A stretch of 64,000 nucleotides of DNA from Lachnospiraceae bacterium (GCA_900772845.1 CAAGSD010000005.1:1-64000); one strand, 5' to 3'. Positions 28,204 through 38,156 are shown, counted from the first letter of the stretch. A program made the numbers and translations. The notes: generated by a model not told the origin, from the letters alone.

Positions 28204-29370
28204 ATGATGGAAAGTTATTTAAAATGTGAAGAATGTGCGGGAAATGTTATTGACAAAGAGGCGGGTATACTGAACCGGGGGAATCTGAGACGGCTGAAGA
28301 GCTTTCTGAACCGGGCAGCCCAAGGGGAGAGATTGACGGTGGGATTTATCGGCGGATCCATTACGCAGGGATTCGCAGCGACGGAGCCGGATCAATGCTA
28401 TGCTGCAAGAACCGTTGCATGGCTTCGGAAAGTGTTTCCCAATACGGAATTCGATTACGTGAATGCGGGAATCGGTGCTACCAATTCCCAGTTCGGAGCG
28501 GCGAGAGTGCAGGAAGATCTGCTTAGGAGACTGCCGGATCTGGTGATGGTGGAATTTTCTGTGAATGATCACTGCACCCCCCATGATATGGAGACGTATG
28601 AAGGACTCATACGGCAGATTTACGGCAGCAGAAGCTGTCCTGCAATGGTATTGCTGCACAGCGTTTATTATGATACCGGTAAAAGTGCGGCATACTATCA
28701 TGCGCAGATCGGAAGACATTACGATCTGCCCTGCATCAGTATGCAGAACAGCATCTATCCCGCTGTGGCAGCAGGAAAACTGCCGGCAGAGAAGATTACG
28801 GCAGATTTTCTCCATCCCAATGATCTTGGGCATGAATTCATGGCATCTGTGATCACGAATTTCCTGGAAAAGGTAATCCATGATAAAACGGAAGAGCAGC
28901 AGGAGACTTTCCCGGAGCCGCTGACAGAGAATGCCTATGAGCACTGCGTGAGATTGCAATATTTTAATTCCACGCCGGAAAAGAGTGGCTTTGTAGAAGA
29001 TATGACACCGCAGAGAGACATCACGGATATTTTCCGTAACGGATGGAGTGCCGGTGAAAAAGGAGCTTATCTGGAGTTCACTTTCCGGGGAACCGGTGCC
29101 GCCGTGCAATACCGCCGAGTGAAGGACGGACCCGCACCCATTGCAACGGCAGTGGTGGATGGAGATCCGCAGACGGCATGTGTTCTGGACGGAACTTTTG
29201 ACGAAACATGGGGAGACAAGATGCAGCTGACTACAGTGACGGAACATCTGCCTTACGGCGAACATCAGGTACGTGTGGAACTGACGGAAACTCATGCGGA
29301 GGATCGGGCAGAGTTCTATCTGGTATCGGTGATCGTATCCGGTGTGCAGGAAGAAAGTGATGGAAAATGA
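28204..29370 (+). CDS. SGNH acetyl esterase, CE17-like
   Basis: A 388-residue cytoplasmic esterase without signal peptide. The SGNH catalytic domain covers about 45-225: block I GFIGGSITQG (nucleophile serine), block II glycine in NAGIGATNS, block III FSVNDH, block V DFLHPNDLGH with catalytic D and H. A C-terminal beta-sandwich domain (about 270-385: EFTFRGTGAAVQYRRV) resembles a CBM35-type module. This domain order matches the Roseburia CE17 esterase that removes acetyl groups from imported manno-oligosaccharides. It lets the GH130 enzymes proceed on acetylated mannan. The start has GGAG upstream. Confidence 0.82.
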   Translation: MMESYLKCEECAGNVIDKEAGILNRGNLRRLKSFLNRAAQGERLTVGFIGGSITQGFAATEPDQCYAARTVAWLRKVFPNTEFDYVNAGIGATNSQFGAARVQEDLLRRLPDLVMVEFSVNDHCTPHDMETYEGLIRQIYGSRSCPAMVLLHSVYYDTGKSAAYYHAQIGRHYDLPCISMQNSIYPAVAAGKLPAEKITADFLHPNDLGHEFMASVITNFLEKVIHDKTEEQQETFPEPLTENAYEHCVRLQYFNSTPEKSGFVEDMTPQRDITDIFRNGWSAGEKGAYLEFTFRGTGAAVQYRRVKDGPAPIATAVVDGDPQTACVLDGTFDETWGDKMQLTTVTEHLPYGEHQVRVELTETHAEDRAEFYLVSVIVSGVQEESDGK

Positions 29371-29450
29371 TTGACAGCACCGAAACGTTGAGTTATTAGT
29401 ATATATAAAAATGTATCAGGACAGATTCAAAGAAAGCAGGAACAGAAAAC

Positions 29451-30386
29451 ATGAATAAAGATATTATATTTTTAAATCCGGTGTGTACCCACAACATCTG
29501 GGGCGGTACCCGGCTGAACAGAGAATTCGGTTATCCCATTGAGGGTGATGATATCGGGGAGTGCTGGGGCATCAGCGCCCATCCCAATGGAGACGGCACC
29601 GTGGCAAACGGCGCTTATAAAGGAATGAAGCTGTCCGAACTGTGGGAGAAACACCCCGAGCTGTTCGGAGACACGGGAATGGATCGTTTCCCACTGCTGA
29701 TCAAGATCATTGATGCGAAGGACGATCTCAGCATCCAGGTACATCCCGATGATGCGTATGCGAAGGTTCATGAGAATGGATCACTGGGTAAGACCGAGTG
29801 CTGGTTCATCTTAGACTGCAAGGAGGACGCTACGCTGGTAGTGGGACATAATGCACAGACCAAAGAAGAACTGGAACAGATGATCCACGAAGGCAAGTGG
29901 AAAGAATTCATCCGTGAGATCCCAATTAAACCCGGCGATTTCATCCAGATCGATCCCGGTACCGTACATGCCATCAAGGGCGGTACACTGCTCTTAGAGA
30001 CTCAGCAGAGCAGCGATATTACTTACCGTGTATACGATTATGACAGATTGAGCAATGGAAAACCCAGACAGCTGCACATCGCCCAGAGCATTGATGTCAT
30101 CACCGTTCCCGCCAAGTCCGCAGACAACAGTGTGGTGCATACCGAGAAAAAGGATGATGCGATCCAGCAGCTGATCCAGTGCCCTTACTACACCGTGTAC
30201 CGTATTGATGTGGAGCATCGTGTAGAAACCTGGCAGGATAAGCCTTTTGTCCTCATGAGCGTGGTAGAAGGAGAAGGCACCCTGAATGGTACGCATTTAA
30301 AAAAGGGCGATCACCTGATCCTGCCCGATGGCTACGGCAAAGTAGAACTACAGGGCAAGATGCAGATCATTGCATCTACCATTTAA
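29451..30386 (+). CDS. manA: Mannose-6-phosphate isomerase, class I
   Basis: A 311-residue zinc cupin enzyme that interconverts mannose-6-phosphate and fructose-6-phosphate. Zinc ligands are in LSIQVHPDD and KTECWFIL; the active-site region is PGTVHAIKGGTLLLETQQSSD, typical of short Firmicute ManA. It closes the mannan pathway by moving mannose-6-phosphate (from mannose-1-phosphate via a mutase not seen here) into glycolysis. A TTGACA at 29371 and AACGTT at 29384 in the 80-bp gap hint at a secondary promoter. Confidence 0.92.
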   Translation: MNKDIIFLNPVCTHNIWGGTRLNREFGYPIEGDDIGECWGISAHPNGDGTVANGAYKGMKLSELWEKHPELFGDTGMDRFPLLIKIIDAKDDLSIQVHPDDAYAKVHENGSLGKTECWFILDCKEDATLVVGHNAQTKEELEQMIHEGKWKEFIREIPIKPGDFIQIDPGTVHAIKGGTLLLETQQSSDITYRVYDYDRLSNGKPRQLHIAQSIDVITVPAKSADNSVVHTEKKDDAIQQLIQCPYYTVYRIDVEHRVETWQDKPFVLMSVVEGEGTLNGTHLKKGDHLILPDGYGKVELQGKMQIIASTI

Positions 30387-30447
30387 TGATGTCAGGATTG
30401 CGGAAGTGCGCAGTACGGAACAACACGTAGACATTATTTATTCTTAT

Positions 30448-30489
30448 GCAAAAAGTCCGGTCACTTTAGTGTGCGACCGGACTTTTTGC
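30448..30489. terminator. Strong bidirectional terminator
   Basis: GCAAAAAGTCCGGTC (30448-30462) and GACCGGACTTTTTGC (30475-30489) are perfect 15-bp arms with A and T runs inside the stem, so it can work in both directions. The last codons of the convergent AraC gene lie within it. Confidence 0.92.
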
Positions 30490-31287
30490 GTGTGTGCCTA
30501 TCGGCGCATGCTTTCGCCGATATTCTGTCGGCGTCATCCCCACAAATTTCTTAAACTGCCGCATAAAGTGTAGCTCATTGTCGTAACCGCAGAAATCCGA
30601 CAGGCTGCGGATATTCATATTGCTTCCGGTCAGATAATATTTTGCCAGCTCCAGACGGGCATTTATGATGTCCTGCTGACAGGAACAGCCGAAGAACTGT
30701 TTATACAGATGCTGAAAATAAGAGAGGCTTAGGGCGAGGGAATCCGCCAGTACCGGAACACTCCAGCTATTTGCGGGATTGTTGTAAACCTGTGTCCGAA
30801 GTCCGGAGAAAGCCTGATAATATTTCTGCATACTGGAATCACCGAAATCCGTTGCCAGTTCGTCCTGCAAAGCATATAGAAAAATATGCATGAAAGAATC
30901 AATGGATTCCTGTCTGTAACGGGAATTGCCGAAAAAAATATCCGACAGCATACGGACATATTCCGACAGCCTGTGAAAATTATAAGGCTGTAAAATCTGA
31001 CACATGGGCGGCAGCAGGCTCTGCAGGACATCATGCTCCCGGTCATCCGGCATGAAATGGATCCAGTCATCGTTATACCCGATGACATCGCAGCCATAGT
31101 GAATATAGGTATTTGGCGGGAAACAGATCAGGGAATTCGGAGCGACCGTGTGCTTTTCTCCGTTCAGATAAACCCAGGCCGCCTGCTTGATAAGCAGAAT
31201 AAGGTAGTCTGGGACTCCCTGCTTATGTTCTATATTGCAAGGCTTTGGATGATGGGAATCGTGTCCACAATTATTAACGTATATCAT
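30466..31287 (-). CDS. AraC-family regulator (273 aa) of the uronate-type locus
   Basis: N-terminal cupin-like domain (IKQAAWVYLNGEKH, NSLICFPPNTYIHYG) and a C-terminal AraC DNA-binding domain with LADSLALSLSYFQHLYKQFFG and LSDFCGYDNELHFMRQFKKFVGMTPTEYRR. The start at 31287 is chosen because AGGAG precedes it at good distance; the longer frame to 31479 has an unnatural N-terminus. It is divergent from the GH88 gene (31508), 220 bp away, so it likely regulates the downstream saccharide operon. The stop codon lies inside the shared terminator. Confidence 0.88.
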   Translation of the reverse strand: MIYVNNCGHDSHHPKPCNIEHKQGVPDYLILLIKQAAWVYLNGEKHTVAPNSLICFPPNTYIHYGCDVIGYNDDWIHFMPDDREHDVLQSLLPPMCQILQPYNFHRLSEYVRMLSDIFFGNSRYRQESIDSFMHIFLYALQDELATDFGDSSMQKYYQAFSGLRTQVYNNPANSWSVPVLADSLALSLSYFQHLYKQFFGCSCQQDIINARLELAKYYLTGSNMNIRSLSDFCGYDNELHFMRQFKKFVGMTPTEYRRKHAPIGTHAKSPVAH

Positions 31288-31507
31288 ATAAGATCTCCTA
31301 AAAAAGCAGAATATGTCAGTTATTAGCATTGTAAGATATTGTATCGGCCCTGTCAATTGATTACCATGAAAGTAAGAAAACGAAAAGGAACCGTACCTAA
31401 TCGAGAACAGCAGCATTGTCAGGCAGAATATCCGGGTCAAGCATAGATCTTGCGTAACCACAGAGACCATACAACGCAATCATAAATAACAGAACAGGAG
31501 AAAACAC

Positions 31508-32659
31508 ATGGAAAATTATCAGGCATGGGCAGAAGAGGTTTTAGAAAAAGTAAAAGAGAAAATGGCATGGGTCAGTGAAAAAAACAAAGACATCATTCCT
31601 TATACCACGGATGAGAACGGCAATTATGACGACCGTTCCGCAGAGGATAAAGAGTGGAATCATGATGATGGATTGAACTGGTGGACCAACGGATTCTGGG
31701 GCGGCATTATGTGGCTGCTGTATCAGGATACCAAAGACGAAAAATATGCACAGATTGCGCGGGTTTCCGAACGGAAAATGGAGAAATGCTTTGAAAGCTA
31801 TTTCGGACTGCATCATGATGTGGGATTCATGTTCCTGCCTACGGCGGTTGCGGATTACCGACTGACCGGTCATGAGGATTCCAGACGGATCGCCATGCAT
31901 GCAGCAAACCTTCTGGCAGGCAGATTCAATCCGGTAGGTAAGTTCATCCGGGCATGGAATCAGGTACCTGGCAGTGACACCAGAGGCTGGGCGATCATCG
32001 ACTGTATGTTCAATATCTGCCTGCTTTACTGGGCTTCTGAAGAGAGTGGGGATCCCAGATTCCGTCAGATCGCCATGATGCATGCGGATACCGTGATGGA
32101 GAATTTCATCCGTCCGGACGGTTCGGTATGCCATATCGTGGAATTTGATCCGGAGACCGGTGCCATGGTGAAGAGCCACGGCGGACAGGGTTACGGGGAA
32201 GGCTCATCCTGGACCAGAGGACAGGGCTGGGCACTGTATGGATTTGCTAACAGCTATACCCATACCGGCAAGCAGGAATATCTGGATACCGCTAAAAAAG
32301 TGGCACACTATTGCATCGCCAACATTCCGGAGAGCGGAATTATCCCCGTGGACTTCCGTCAGCCTGTGGAACCGGCATGGGAGGATTCCTGCGGTGCATG
32401 TATCATTGCCGGTGGACTCTTGGAAGTAGCAAAGCATGTGCCGGAGCTGGAAAAAGAAATGTATATCCGTGCAGCTGTTAAGATCCTGAAGGCAATCGCA
32501 GAGACCAGGGCGGATTGGACAAAGAACTGTGATGCCATCGTACAGAACTGTACAGGTGCTTATCATGACAACAGACATCATTTTACCATGGTATATGCGG
32601 ATTATTATTTCATTGAGGCATTGTATAAGCTTACCGGAACAGGCATTTTATTGTGGTAA
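31508..32659 (+). CDS. GH88 unsaturated glucuronyl hydrolase
   Basis: A 383-residue cytoplasmic (alpha/alpha)6-barrel enzyme that hydrates the 4,5-double bond of unsaturated uronic acids left by polysaccharide lyases, releasing a keto-uronate. Conserved features are NWWTNGFWGG, one catalytic aspartate in HHDVGFMF, the second in AIIDCMFN, and GSSWTRGQGWALYGF. AGGAG gives the ribosome binding site. It implies that the substrate taken up by this locus carries lyase-generated unsaturated ends, consistent with the secreted lyase-like protein at 41519. Confidence 0.92.
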   Translation: MENYQAWAEEVLEKVKEKMAWVSEKNKDIIPYTTDENGNYDDRSAEDKEWNHDDGLNWWTNGFWGGIMWLLYQDTKDEKYAQIARVSERKMEKCFESYFGLHHDVGFMFLPTAVADYRLTGHEDSRRIAMHAANLLAGRFNPVGKFIRAWNQVPGSDTRGWAIIDCMFNICLLYWASEESGDPRFRQIAMMHADTVMENFIRPDGSVCHIVEFDPETGAMVKSHGGQGYGEGSSWTRGQGWALYGFANSYTHTGKQEYLDTAKKVAHYCIANIPESGIIPVDFRQPVEPAWEDSCGACIIAGGLLEVAKHVPELEKEMYIRAAVKILKAIAETRADWTKNCDAIVQNCTGAYHDNRHHFTMVYADYYFIEALYKLTGTGILLW

Positions 32660-32707
32660 CATCCGGAAAAGTACCGCAGGAGATCTGCGGGGAGGAAGGA
32701 GATTCAA

Positions 32708-33589
32708 ATGAAATTAGGTGGAATTGAAGCCGGCGGCACCAAGATGGTATGTGCCATAGGGGATGAACAGGGAAATATTTTTGACAGAGCGGTATTCCCC
32801 ACGGAGACACCGGATATCACGGTACCGAAGATGATTGACTATTTTCGGGACAAAGGTATTGAGGCGCTGGGCATCGGCTGTTTTGGTCCGGTGGATCTGA
32901 ATAAAAAATCGGCGACTTATGGATATATCACCAGCACACCGAAGTTGGCATGGAGATTTTACGATTTTGCGGGAGCCTTCCGGGAGGCATTGCAGATTCC
33001 GGTAGGTTTTGATACGGATGTCAACGGAGCCGTGCTGGGAGAGGTACGCTTCGGTGCAGCGAAAGGCTGTGAAAACGCCCTTTATATCACTATCGGCACC
33101 GGCGTGGGTGTAGGCGCTTACATTAACGGAAAACTGCTGCACGGACTGATGCACCCGGAAGGGGGACATATTTTCCTGCAAAAGCATCCGGAGGATACTT
33201 ACGCAGGCTGCTGTCCCTACCACGGTGCCTGTCTGGAAGGACTGGCCTCCGGCCCGGCGATTCAGGGCAGATACGGCAAAAAAGGAGCGGAGCTTTCCGG
33301 AAGAGACGATGTCTGGGAACTGGAAAGCTATTACATCGGTCAGGCCGTTGCCGATTACATGATGACCTATTCTCCGGAGAAGATCATTCTCTGGGGCGGT
33401 GTCATGCATCAGGAGAAGGTCTTTGATATGGTCAGAAAAAATGCCCTGGAGTTCCTGAACGGCTACCTGCCCGAGGTAAGCCTGCCGGACGATCTGTCAC
33501 AGTACATTGTGGCTCCGGCATTGGGAGAGAATCCGGGCATCATCGGAGCGTTGTGCCTGGCACAGGAGGAAATAAAATGCAGCAGATAG
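32708..33589 (+). CDS. ROK-family sugar kinase (fructokinase/glucokinase-like)
   Basis: A 293-residue hexokinase of the ROK family. ATP-binding GGIEAGGTKM at the N-terminus, sugar-site GFDTDVNGAVLGE, phosphate loop TIGTGVGVGAYINGK, and a zinc-binding segment HPEDTYAGCCPYHGACLEG with the catalytic neighbourhood. This arrangement is closest to fructokinases of the ScrK/GmuE type, but the sugar is not certain. It overlaps the start of the GH31 gene by 13 bp, so the two are coupled. Confidence 0.88.
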   Translation: MKLGGIEAGGTKMVCAIGDEQGNIFDRAVFPTETPDITVPKMIDYFRDKGIEALGIGCFGPVDLNKKSATYGYITSTPKLAWRFYDFAGAFREALQIPVGFDTDVNGAVLGEVRFGAAKGCENALYITIGTGVGVGAYINGKLLHGLMHPEGGHIFLQKHPEDTYAGCCPYHGACLEGLASGPAIQGRYGKKGAELSGRDDVWELESYYIGQAVADYMMTYSPEKIILWGGVMHQEKVFDMVRKNALEFLNGYLPEVSLPDDLSQYIVAPALGENPGIIGALCLAQEEIKCSR

Positions 33590-35631
33590 CAAAAGGAATC
33601 TGGAAGCTCGTGTTGGGAGAACCGGAAACATTTACACCGGAGCATTTCAGACAGTTTCCGGTCAGAACAGAAGAGATAGAACAGATCCCGGTAAGCCGGG
33701 AGTGCACAGTCAGTGAGGAAAAAATCCACTGGAAAAAGACAAAGCGGGGCATCACGGTCACCCTTCCTATGGAGACACAGGAAGATATCTACGGCTTTGG
33801 ATTGCAGCTGCAGGGATTTAATCAGGCGGGCAGGAGACGTTATATCAAGGTGAACTCCGATCCGGTGGCAAATACAGGGGAAGGCCATGCACCGGTGCCT
33901 TTTTATATTTCCTCTGCAGGATACGGATTGTTTGTGAATACTTTTCGTTACACCACTTTTCTGATGGGAACCAATAGCGAGCGTGGGCAGTCTTCCGGTA
34001 TGACGGCGGAGAATGAAGTCCATGAAGAGTTTTCCGAGGCTGCCATCTATGCATTAAAAAGAGCAAAAGAAGAACGAAAGATCATCATCGATATCCCGGC
34101 CGTGGATGGTATTGAATTGTATCTGTTCGCAGGAGACTTTTTGGAAATCGTCCAGAGATATAACCTGTTCTCCGGCGGTGGCTGTGTGCCTCCCATGTGG
34201 GGACTGGGTATGTGGTACCGTATCTATGGCGGCGGAGATGAAAAAGCGCTGAAAGAACTGGCAGAGCAGTTCTGCAAGGAGAAAATCCCCATGGATGTCC
34301 TGGGACTGGAGCCAGGATGGCATTCCCACAGCTATTCCTGCACTTATAAATGGTCGAACCTGTTCCCCCATCCGAAGAAAATGATCGATGAGATGACAGA
34401 GCAGGGCTATAAGCTGAATCTGTGGGAGCATGTCTATGTGTATCCCAAGGCTCCGTTCTATGAAGAACTTGTGCCTTACAGCGGTGACTACGAGGTATGG
34501 AACGGACTGGTACCGGATTTTGCTACAAAAGAGGCTTGCCAGTTATTTGAGGACTATCACAGGGATACCTTTGTGAAACAGGGCATTGCTGGATTTAAAC
34601 TGGATGAATGTGACAATTCCGACTACAATCCCTCCAACTGGGCATTCCCGGATTCCACGGAATTCCCTTCCGGCATGGACGGCGAGCAGATGCATATGGC
34701 CATTGGAACCCTGTATCAGAACCTGATCTATCGGATCTATCAACAGGAGAACCGAAGAACCTATTCCCAGGTGCGTTCCTCCGGAGCCTTAGCGGCACCG
34801 TTACCCTTCGTACTGTATTCGGATCTGTATGATCATAAGCAGTTTATCCGAGGCGTGGTAAATGCGGGATTTTCCGGGCTTCTATGGTGCCCGGAGGTGA
34901 GGGACTGTGCCAATGGGGACGATCTTCTGCGAAGATTGCAGACGGTAGTATTTTCCGGTCATGCATTGATCAACAGCTGGCGGATTCCCAGTCCCCCCTG
35001 GAAACAGACCGACATTGAGAAAAACCTTGCCGGGGAACCCATGGATACGGCAGAGTATTATACAGCAGAATGCAGAAAGCTGTTTGAGCTTCGTATGAGC
35101 CTGCTGCCCTATTTATACAGCGCTTTTGTGGAGTATAGTCATAGCGGCAAGCCTCCCATCCGTGCACTGGTACTGGACTATCCGGAGGATAGGGAAGCAC
35201 GCATGGTGGATGACGAGTATCTGTTCGGCGAGAGCATGCTGATCTGTCCCCTGACCTATGAGGACGGCACATCCAGAAGCGTGTATCTGCCGGAAGGCAA
35301 CTGGTATGATTTCTTTACCGGTGAAAAGTTAACGGGTGGAAAGACACTGGAAATACAGGCGGAGTATAACAAGATCCCCGTATTTGTAAAAGAAGGCACT
35401 ATCATTCCGCTGGCGAAACCGGTCACTCATGTGGAGAAAGATACCGTGTTCGAGATGACCGCAAAGCTGTTCGGGGAAGCCGACGGAAGCTTTACATTGT
35501 ATGAGGATGATTTCGAGACCTTTGCTTATGAAAAGGATCAGAATCGTATCGTCATAGAAAAGCATCCCGGAGAGGAACTGACGATCCGCTCTGAAAACGG
35601 GACAATGAAAAAGTACCGTTTTTGCGAATAG
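33577..35631 (+). CDS. GH31 alpha-glycosidase
   Basis: A 684-residue intracellular GH31 enzyme. N-terminal beta-sandwich to about 190, catalytic barrel 190-520 with the nucleophile D343 in GFKLDECDNSDYN, and C-terminal beta domains with PLTYEDGTSRSVYLPEG. The nucleophile motif (KLDECD) differs from the WxDMNE of classical alpha-glucosidases and resembles less-studied subgroups, so the glycosidic specificity (glucose, xylose or galactose) is open. AGGAGG lies before the ATG at 33577 within the ROK gene; the frame from 33553 has no such site. Confidence 0.85.
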   Translation: MQQIAKGIWKLVLGEPETFTPEHFRQFPVRTEEIEQIPVSRECTVSEEKIHWKKTKRGITVTLPMETQEDIYGFGLQLQGFNQAGRRRYIKVNSDPVANTGEGHAPVPFYISSAGYGLFVNTFRYTTFLMGTNSERGQSSGMTAENEVHEEFSEAAIYALKRAKEERKIIIDIPAVDGIELYLFAGDFLEIVQRYNLFSGGGCVPPMWGLGMWYRIYGGGDEKALKELAEQFCKEKIPMDVLGLEPGWHSHSYSCTYKWSNLFPHPKKMIDEMTEQGYKLNLWEHVYVYPKAPFYEELVPYSGDYEVWNGLVPDFATKEACQLFEDYHRDTFVKQGIAGFKLDECDNSDYNPSNWAFPDSTEFPSGMDGEQMHMAIGTLYQNLIYRIYQQENRRTYSQVRSSGALAAPLPFVLYSDLYDHKQFIRGVVNAGFSGLLWCPEVRDCANGDDLLRRLQTVVFSGHALINSWRIPSPPWKQTDIEKNLAGEPMDTAEYYTAECRKLFELRMSLLPYLYSAFVEYSHSGKPPIRALVLDYPEDREARMVDDEYLFGESMLICPLTYEDGTSRSVYLPEGNWYDFFTGEKLTGGKTLEIQAEYNKIPVFVKEGTIIPLAKPVTHVEKDTVFEMTAKLFGEADGSFTLYEDDFETFAYEKDQNRIVIEKHPGEELTIRSENGTMKKYRFCE

Positions 35632-35667
35632 ATTTGGAACTATTACGGATTTGTGGGGTAAAAGAAA

Positions 35668-36471
35668 ATGGAAAATCTGTGTCTGAAGATCATGAATAAA
35701 AATATGGAGGCGTTGGCAGTGGCCAGAGGAGAAAACGAGGTGAATCTGGTCTACGCCGGAGAGTATCAGGAGGGAGATATTATCATCCTGGAAGTATCTG
35801 AAGGCAGCCATTATGCATGGCTGCAGTGGGACGATGCCATTGGAAAATCTATGGTATATCTGACGGGAAATGTGACCTATAGCATCCCCTTCGGAGACCG
35901 ACGGATCAATCTGTCGCCCAAGGCATTTTCCGGGAAGAAGCATCTGTTATCCGTAAAGCTGGCAAGGGAATTCGAGATACAATATTACCGCAACCTGGCG
36001 GTAAATGTATGTGACCAGCATGAGATCGAGAATCTGTATCCTCATGCCACCGCCAATGTGGAGACCAGAGGTGAGGCAGTGTTCGCAGCGCAGAATGCCA
36101 TTGACGGGTACACCGTGAGCAACTGCCATGGGGAATGGCCTTACCAGTCCTGGGGTATCAACAGACAGGAGGATGCCAGAATCCGGATCGATTTCGGAAG
36201 AGAAGTGCTGACGGATATGATTGTGGTTTACCTGCGAACAGATTTCCCACATGACAACTGGTGGCAGCAGGTATCCTTTGAATTTTCCGACGGCAGCCGG
36301 ATGGATGCGGCACTGCAGAGAAAAGAAGGGCCTCAGGAGATCGCCATCGGACAGAAGAAGATCCGCTGGCTGGAAATGTGTGATATGAAGAAATCTTCAG
36401 AGCCGTCTCCTTTTCCGGCACTGACCCAGATCGAAGTCTACGGAACCGAAGTCCCCGACATCATAATATAG
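35668..36471 (+). CDS. Unknown protein with F5/8C (galactose-binding-like) domain, 267 aa
   Basis: No signal peptide, so probably cytoplasmic. Residues about 1-110 form a beta-rich unit (EYQEGDIIILEVSEG, YAWLQWDDAIGKSMVYL). Residues about 125-262 read like a discoidin/F5-8C domain: ATANVETRGEAVFAAQNAIDG, SWGINRQEDARIRIDFGRE, and a final LTQIEVYGTE strand. I know no characterised enzyme with this exact architecture. It sits inside a glycoside-hydrolase operon between GH31 and GH43 genes with 36- and 16-bp gaps, so a role in handling the imported oligosaccharide is likely. Catalytic versus binding function cannot be told from sequence. Confidence 0.75.
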   Translation: MENLCLKIMNKNMEALAVARGENEVNLVYAGEYQEGDIIILEVSEGSHYAWLQWDDAIGKSMVYLTGNVTYSIPFGDRRINLSPKAFSGKKHLLSVKLAREFEIQYYRNLAVNVCDQHEIENLYPHATANVETRGEAVFAAQNAIDGYTVSNCHGEWPYQSWGINRQEDARIRIDFGREVLTDMIVVYLRTDFPHDNWWQQVSFEFSDGSRMDAALQRKEGPQEIAIGQKKIRWLEMCDMKKSSEPSPFPALTQIEVYGTEVPDIII

Positions 36472-36487
36472 TAAGCGGAGGGTTATT

Positions 36488-38149
36488 ATGATACACAATC
36501 CTATTTTAAAAGGCTTTCATCCCGATCCGTCCATCGTACGTGTCGGGAAAGATTATTATATTGCAACATCTACCTTTGAGTGGTGGCCGGGGATCCGGCT
36601 GCACCATTCCACCGATCTGGTACATTGGGAGCTGATTGAATACCCGCTGAACAGGGTGAGTCAGCTGGATCTGCGGGGCGTGGGGGCATCCCAGGGAGTA
36701 TGGGCACCCTGCCTGACATATGATAAGGGTGTATTTTATCTGCTGTATACCGTGGTGACGGCATTCTATTGTAATATGTACGATACGAACAACTATCTGG
36801 TGACGGCAACGGATATTCACGGCCCCTGGTCGGAGCCGATAGCATTAAATAATTTCGGCTTTGACCCATCACTGTTCCATGACGATGACGGCAGAAAATA
36901 TATGGTGAGCATGGTGACAGATCACAGAGTACCGAAAAAGTATGTGGGTCGTCTGGTATTGCAGGAATACGATCCGGTGGAGAAGAAAATGACCGGACCT
37001 GTGAAGGACATTTACCGGGCGGATAAAATCTTTCTGGAGGGACCGCACATTTTCAAACGAAACGGTTGGTATTATCTATTCTCGGCGGATACCGGCACGG
37101 GAGAACTGCACGGACAGACCATACAGAGATCCCGGGATATCTGGGGACCTTATGAGATGTATCAGGCGGACTTCATGGAGAGAACAGCGGAGAATGAGGC
37201 CTATTCCATCCTGACATCCAGACATCATGAGGACATTCTGTTACAGAAATCGGGACACTGCGATCTGGTGGAGACACCGGAGGGAGAATGGTACGCCGTG
37301 CATCTGTGCGGAAGAGCTTCAGATCGCAGGAATCCGGCGGATGCGGTAAGGTTTGCTGGCGCAAGACGTTATATGCTGGGGCGTGAAACTGCCATTCAAA
37401 AAATGAAATGGACGGAGGACGACTGGCTGGTGATGGCAGATGGTAGTACGGAGCCGAAAGAATATGTGGAGGAACCGGCGGGAAACAGCGGCGTAACAAA
37501 ACAGATGATGGAAGCCGCACAGGAAAGTACCGGCAGAAGTGGTCGGGATGATTTTGCCGCACCGGTTCTGGATCCCGATTACCAGTCCCTGCGGATTCCC
37601 ATGACGGAGCATTACCTGTCTCTGACAGAGCGCCCTGGATATCTGCGGATGTATGGAAGAAGCGGACTGTCTTCTAAATTCTCTCAGACCCTGATTGCAA
37701 AACGACTGACGGAATATGATATGGAGATATCCACAAAGCTGGAATTTGAACCGGAAGTGTTCAAACAGATGGCGGGACTGATCCTGATGTACGATACGGA
37801 CAATTATCTTTATCTGCATGTCTCGCAGGATGAGGACTGTGGGAAATGTATCACGCTGTTAAAGGCGAGAAATAAGAAATACGAATACCTGACGGATTAT
37901 CTGCCGATTTATTCCGGACTGCCCATTTATCTGAAGGCGGAGATGCAAAATGGTTATATCACCTTTTCCTACCGGCTGGAAGGCAGCGAATGGCAGACAG
38001 TCGCAGAAGATATTGACGGCAGCTTTATGTCTGACGAAGCCTGCATGGAAGGGTGGTTTACCGGGGCTATGGCTGGGGTCTGCTGCCAGGATCTCACGGG
38101 ATTCGGCAAGTATGCTGATTTTGACTGGTTTGAAATGAAAACAAAATAG
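36488..38149 (+). CDS. GH43 beta-xylosidase / alpha-arabinofuranosidase
   Basis: A 553-residue cytoplasmic GH43 enzyme. Five-bladed propeller with the general base D13 in GFHPDPSI, the pKa-modulating aspartate in FGFDPSLF and the acid glutamate in LEGPHIF. A C-terminal beta-sandwich (about 360-550: RPGYLRMYGRSGLSS, VCCQDLTGFGKYADFDWF) is typical of XynB-like subfamilies 11/12. It would cleave terminal xylose or arabinose from imported fragments. AGCGGAGG provides the ribosome binding site. It is the last gene before a strong terminator. Confidence 0.9.
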   Translation: MIHNPILKGFHPDPSIVRVGKDYYIATSTFEWWPGIRLHHSTDLVHWELIEYPLNRVSQLDLRGVGASQGVWAPCLTYDKGVFYLLYTVVTAFYCNMYDTNNYLVTATDIHGPWSEPIALNNFGFDPSLFHDDDGRKYMVSMVTDHRVPKKYVGRLVLQEYDPVEKKMTGPVKDIYRADKIFLEGPHIFKRNGWYYLFSADTGTGELHGQTIQRSRDIWGPYEMYQADFMERTAENEAYSILTSRHHEDILLQKSGHCDLVETPEGEWYAVHLCGRASDRRNPADAVRFAGARRYMLGRETAIQKMKWTEDDWLVMADGSTEPKEYVEEPAGNSGVTKQMMEAAQESTGRSGRDDFAAPVLDPDYQSLRIPMTEHYLSLTERPGYLRMYGRSGLSSKFSQTLIAKRLTEYDMEISTKLEFEPEVFKQMAGLILMYDTDNYLYLHVSQDEDCGKCITLLKARNKKYEYLTDYLPIYSGLPIYLKAEMQNGYITFSYRLEGSEWQTVAEDIDGSFMSDEACMEGWFTGAMAGVCCQDLTGFGKYADFDWFEMKTK

Positions 38150-38156
38150 GTTCTTA

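Noticed and set aside
16480..29389. AACGTT as a specific mannan-regulon operator (16480, 21183, 29384)
   Set aside because: The hexamer also occurs inside unrelated genes and near spoVT, so three intergenic copies are weak evidence. Only the extended cre-like site at 21179 is listed.
29371..29405. Full sigma-A promoter before manA
   Set aside because: TTGACA is present but no -10 box lies at 16-18 bp; the nearest TATATA is about 23 bp away.
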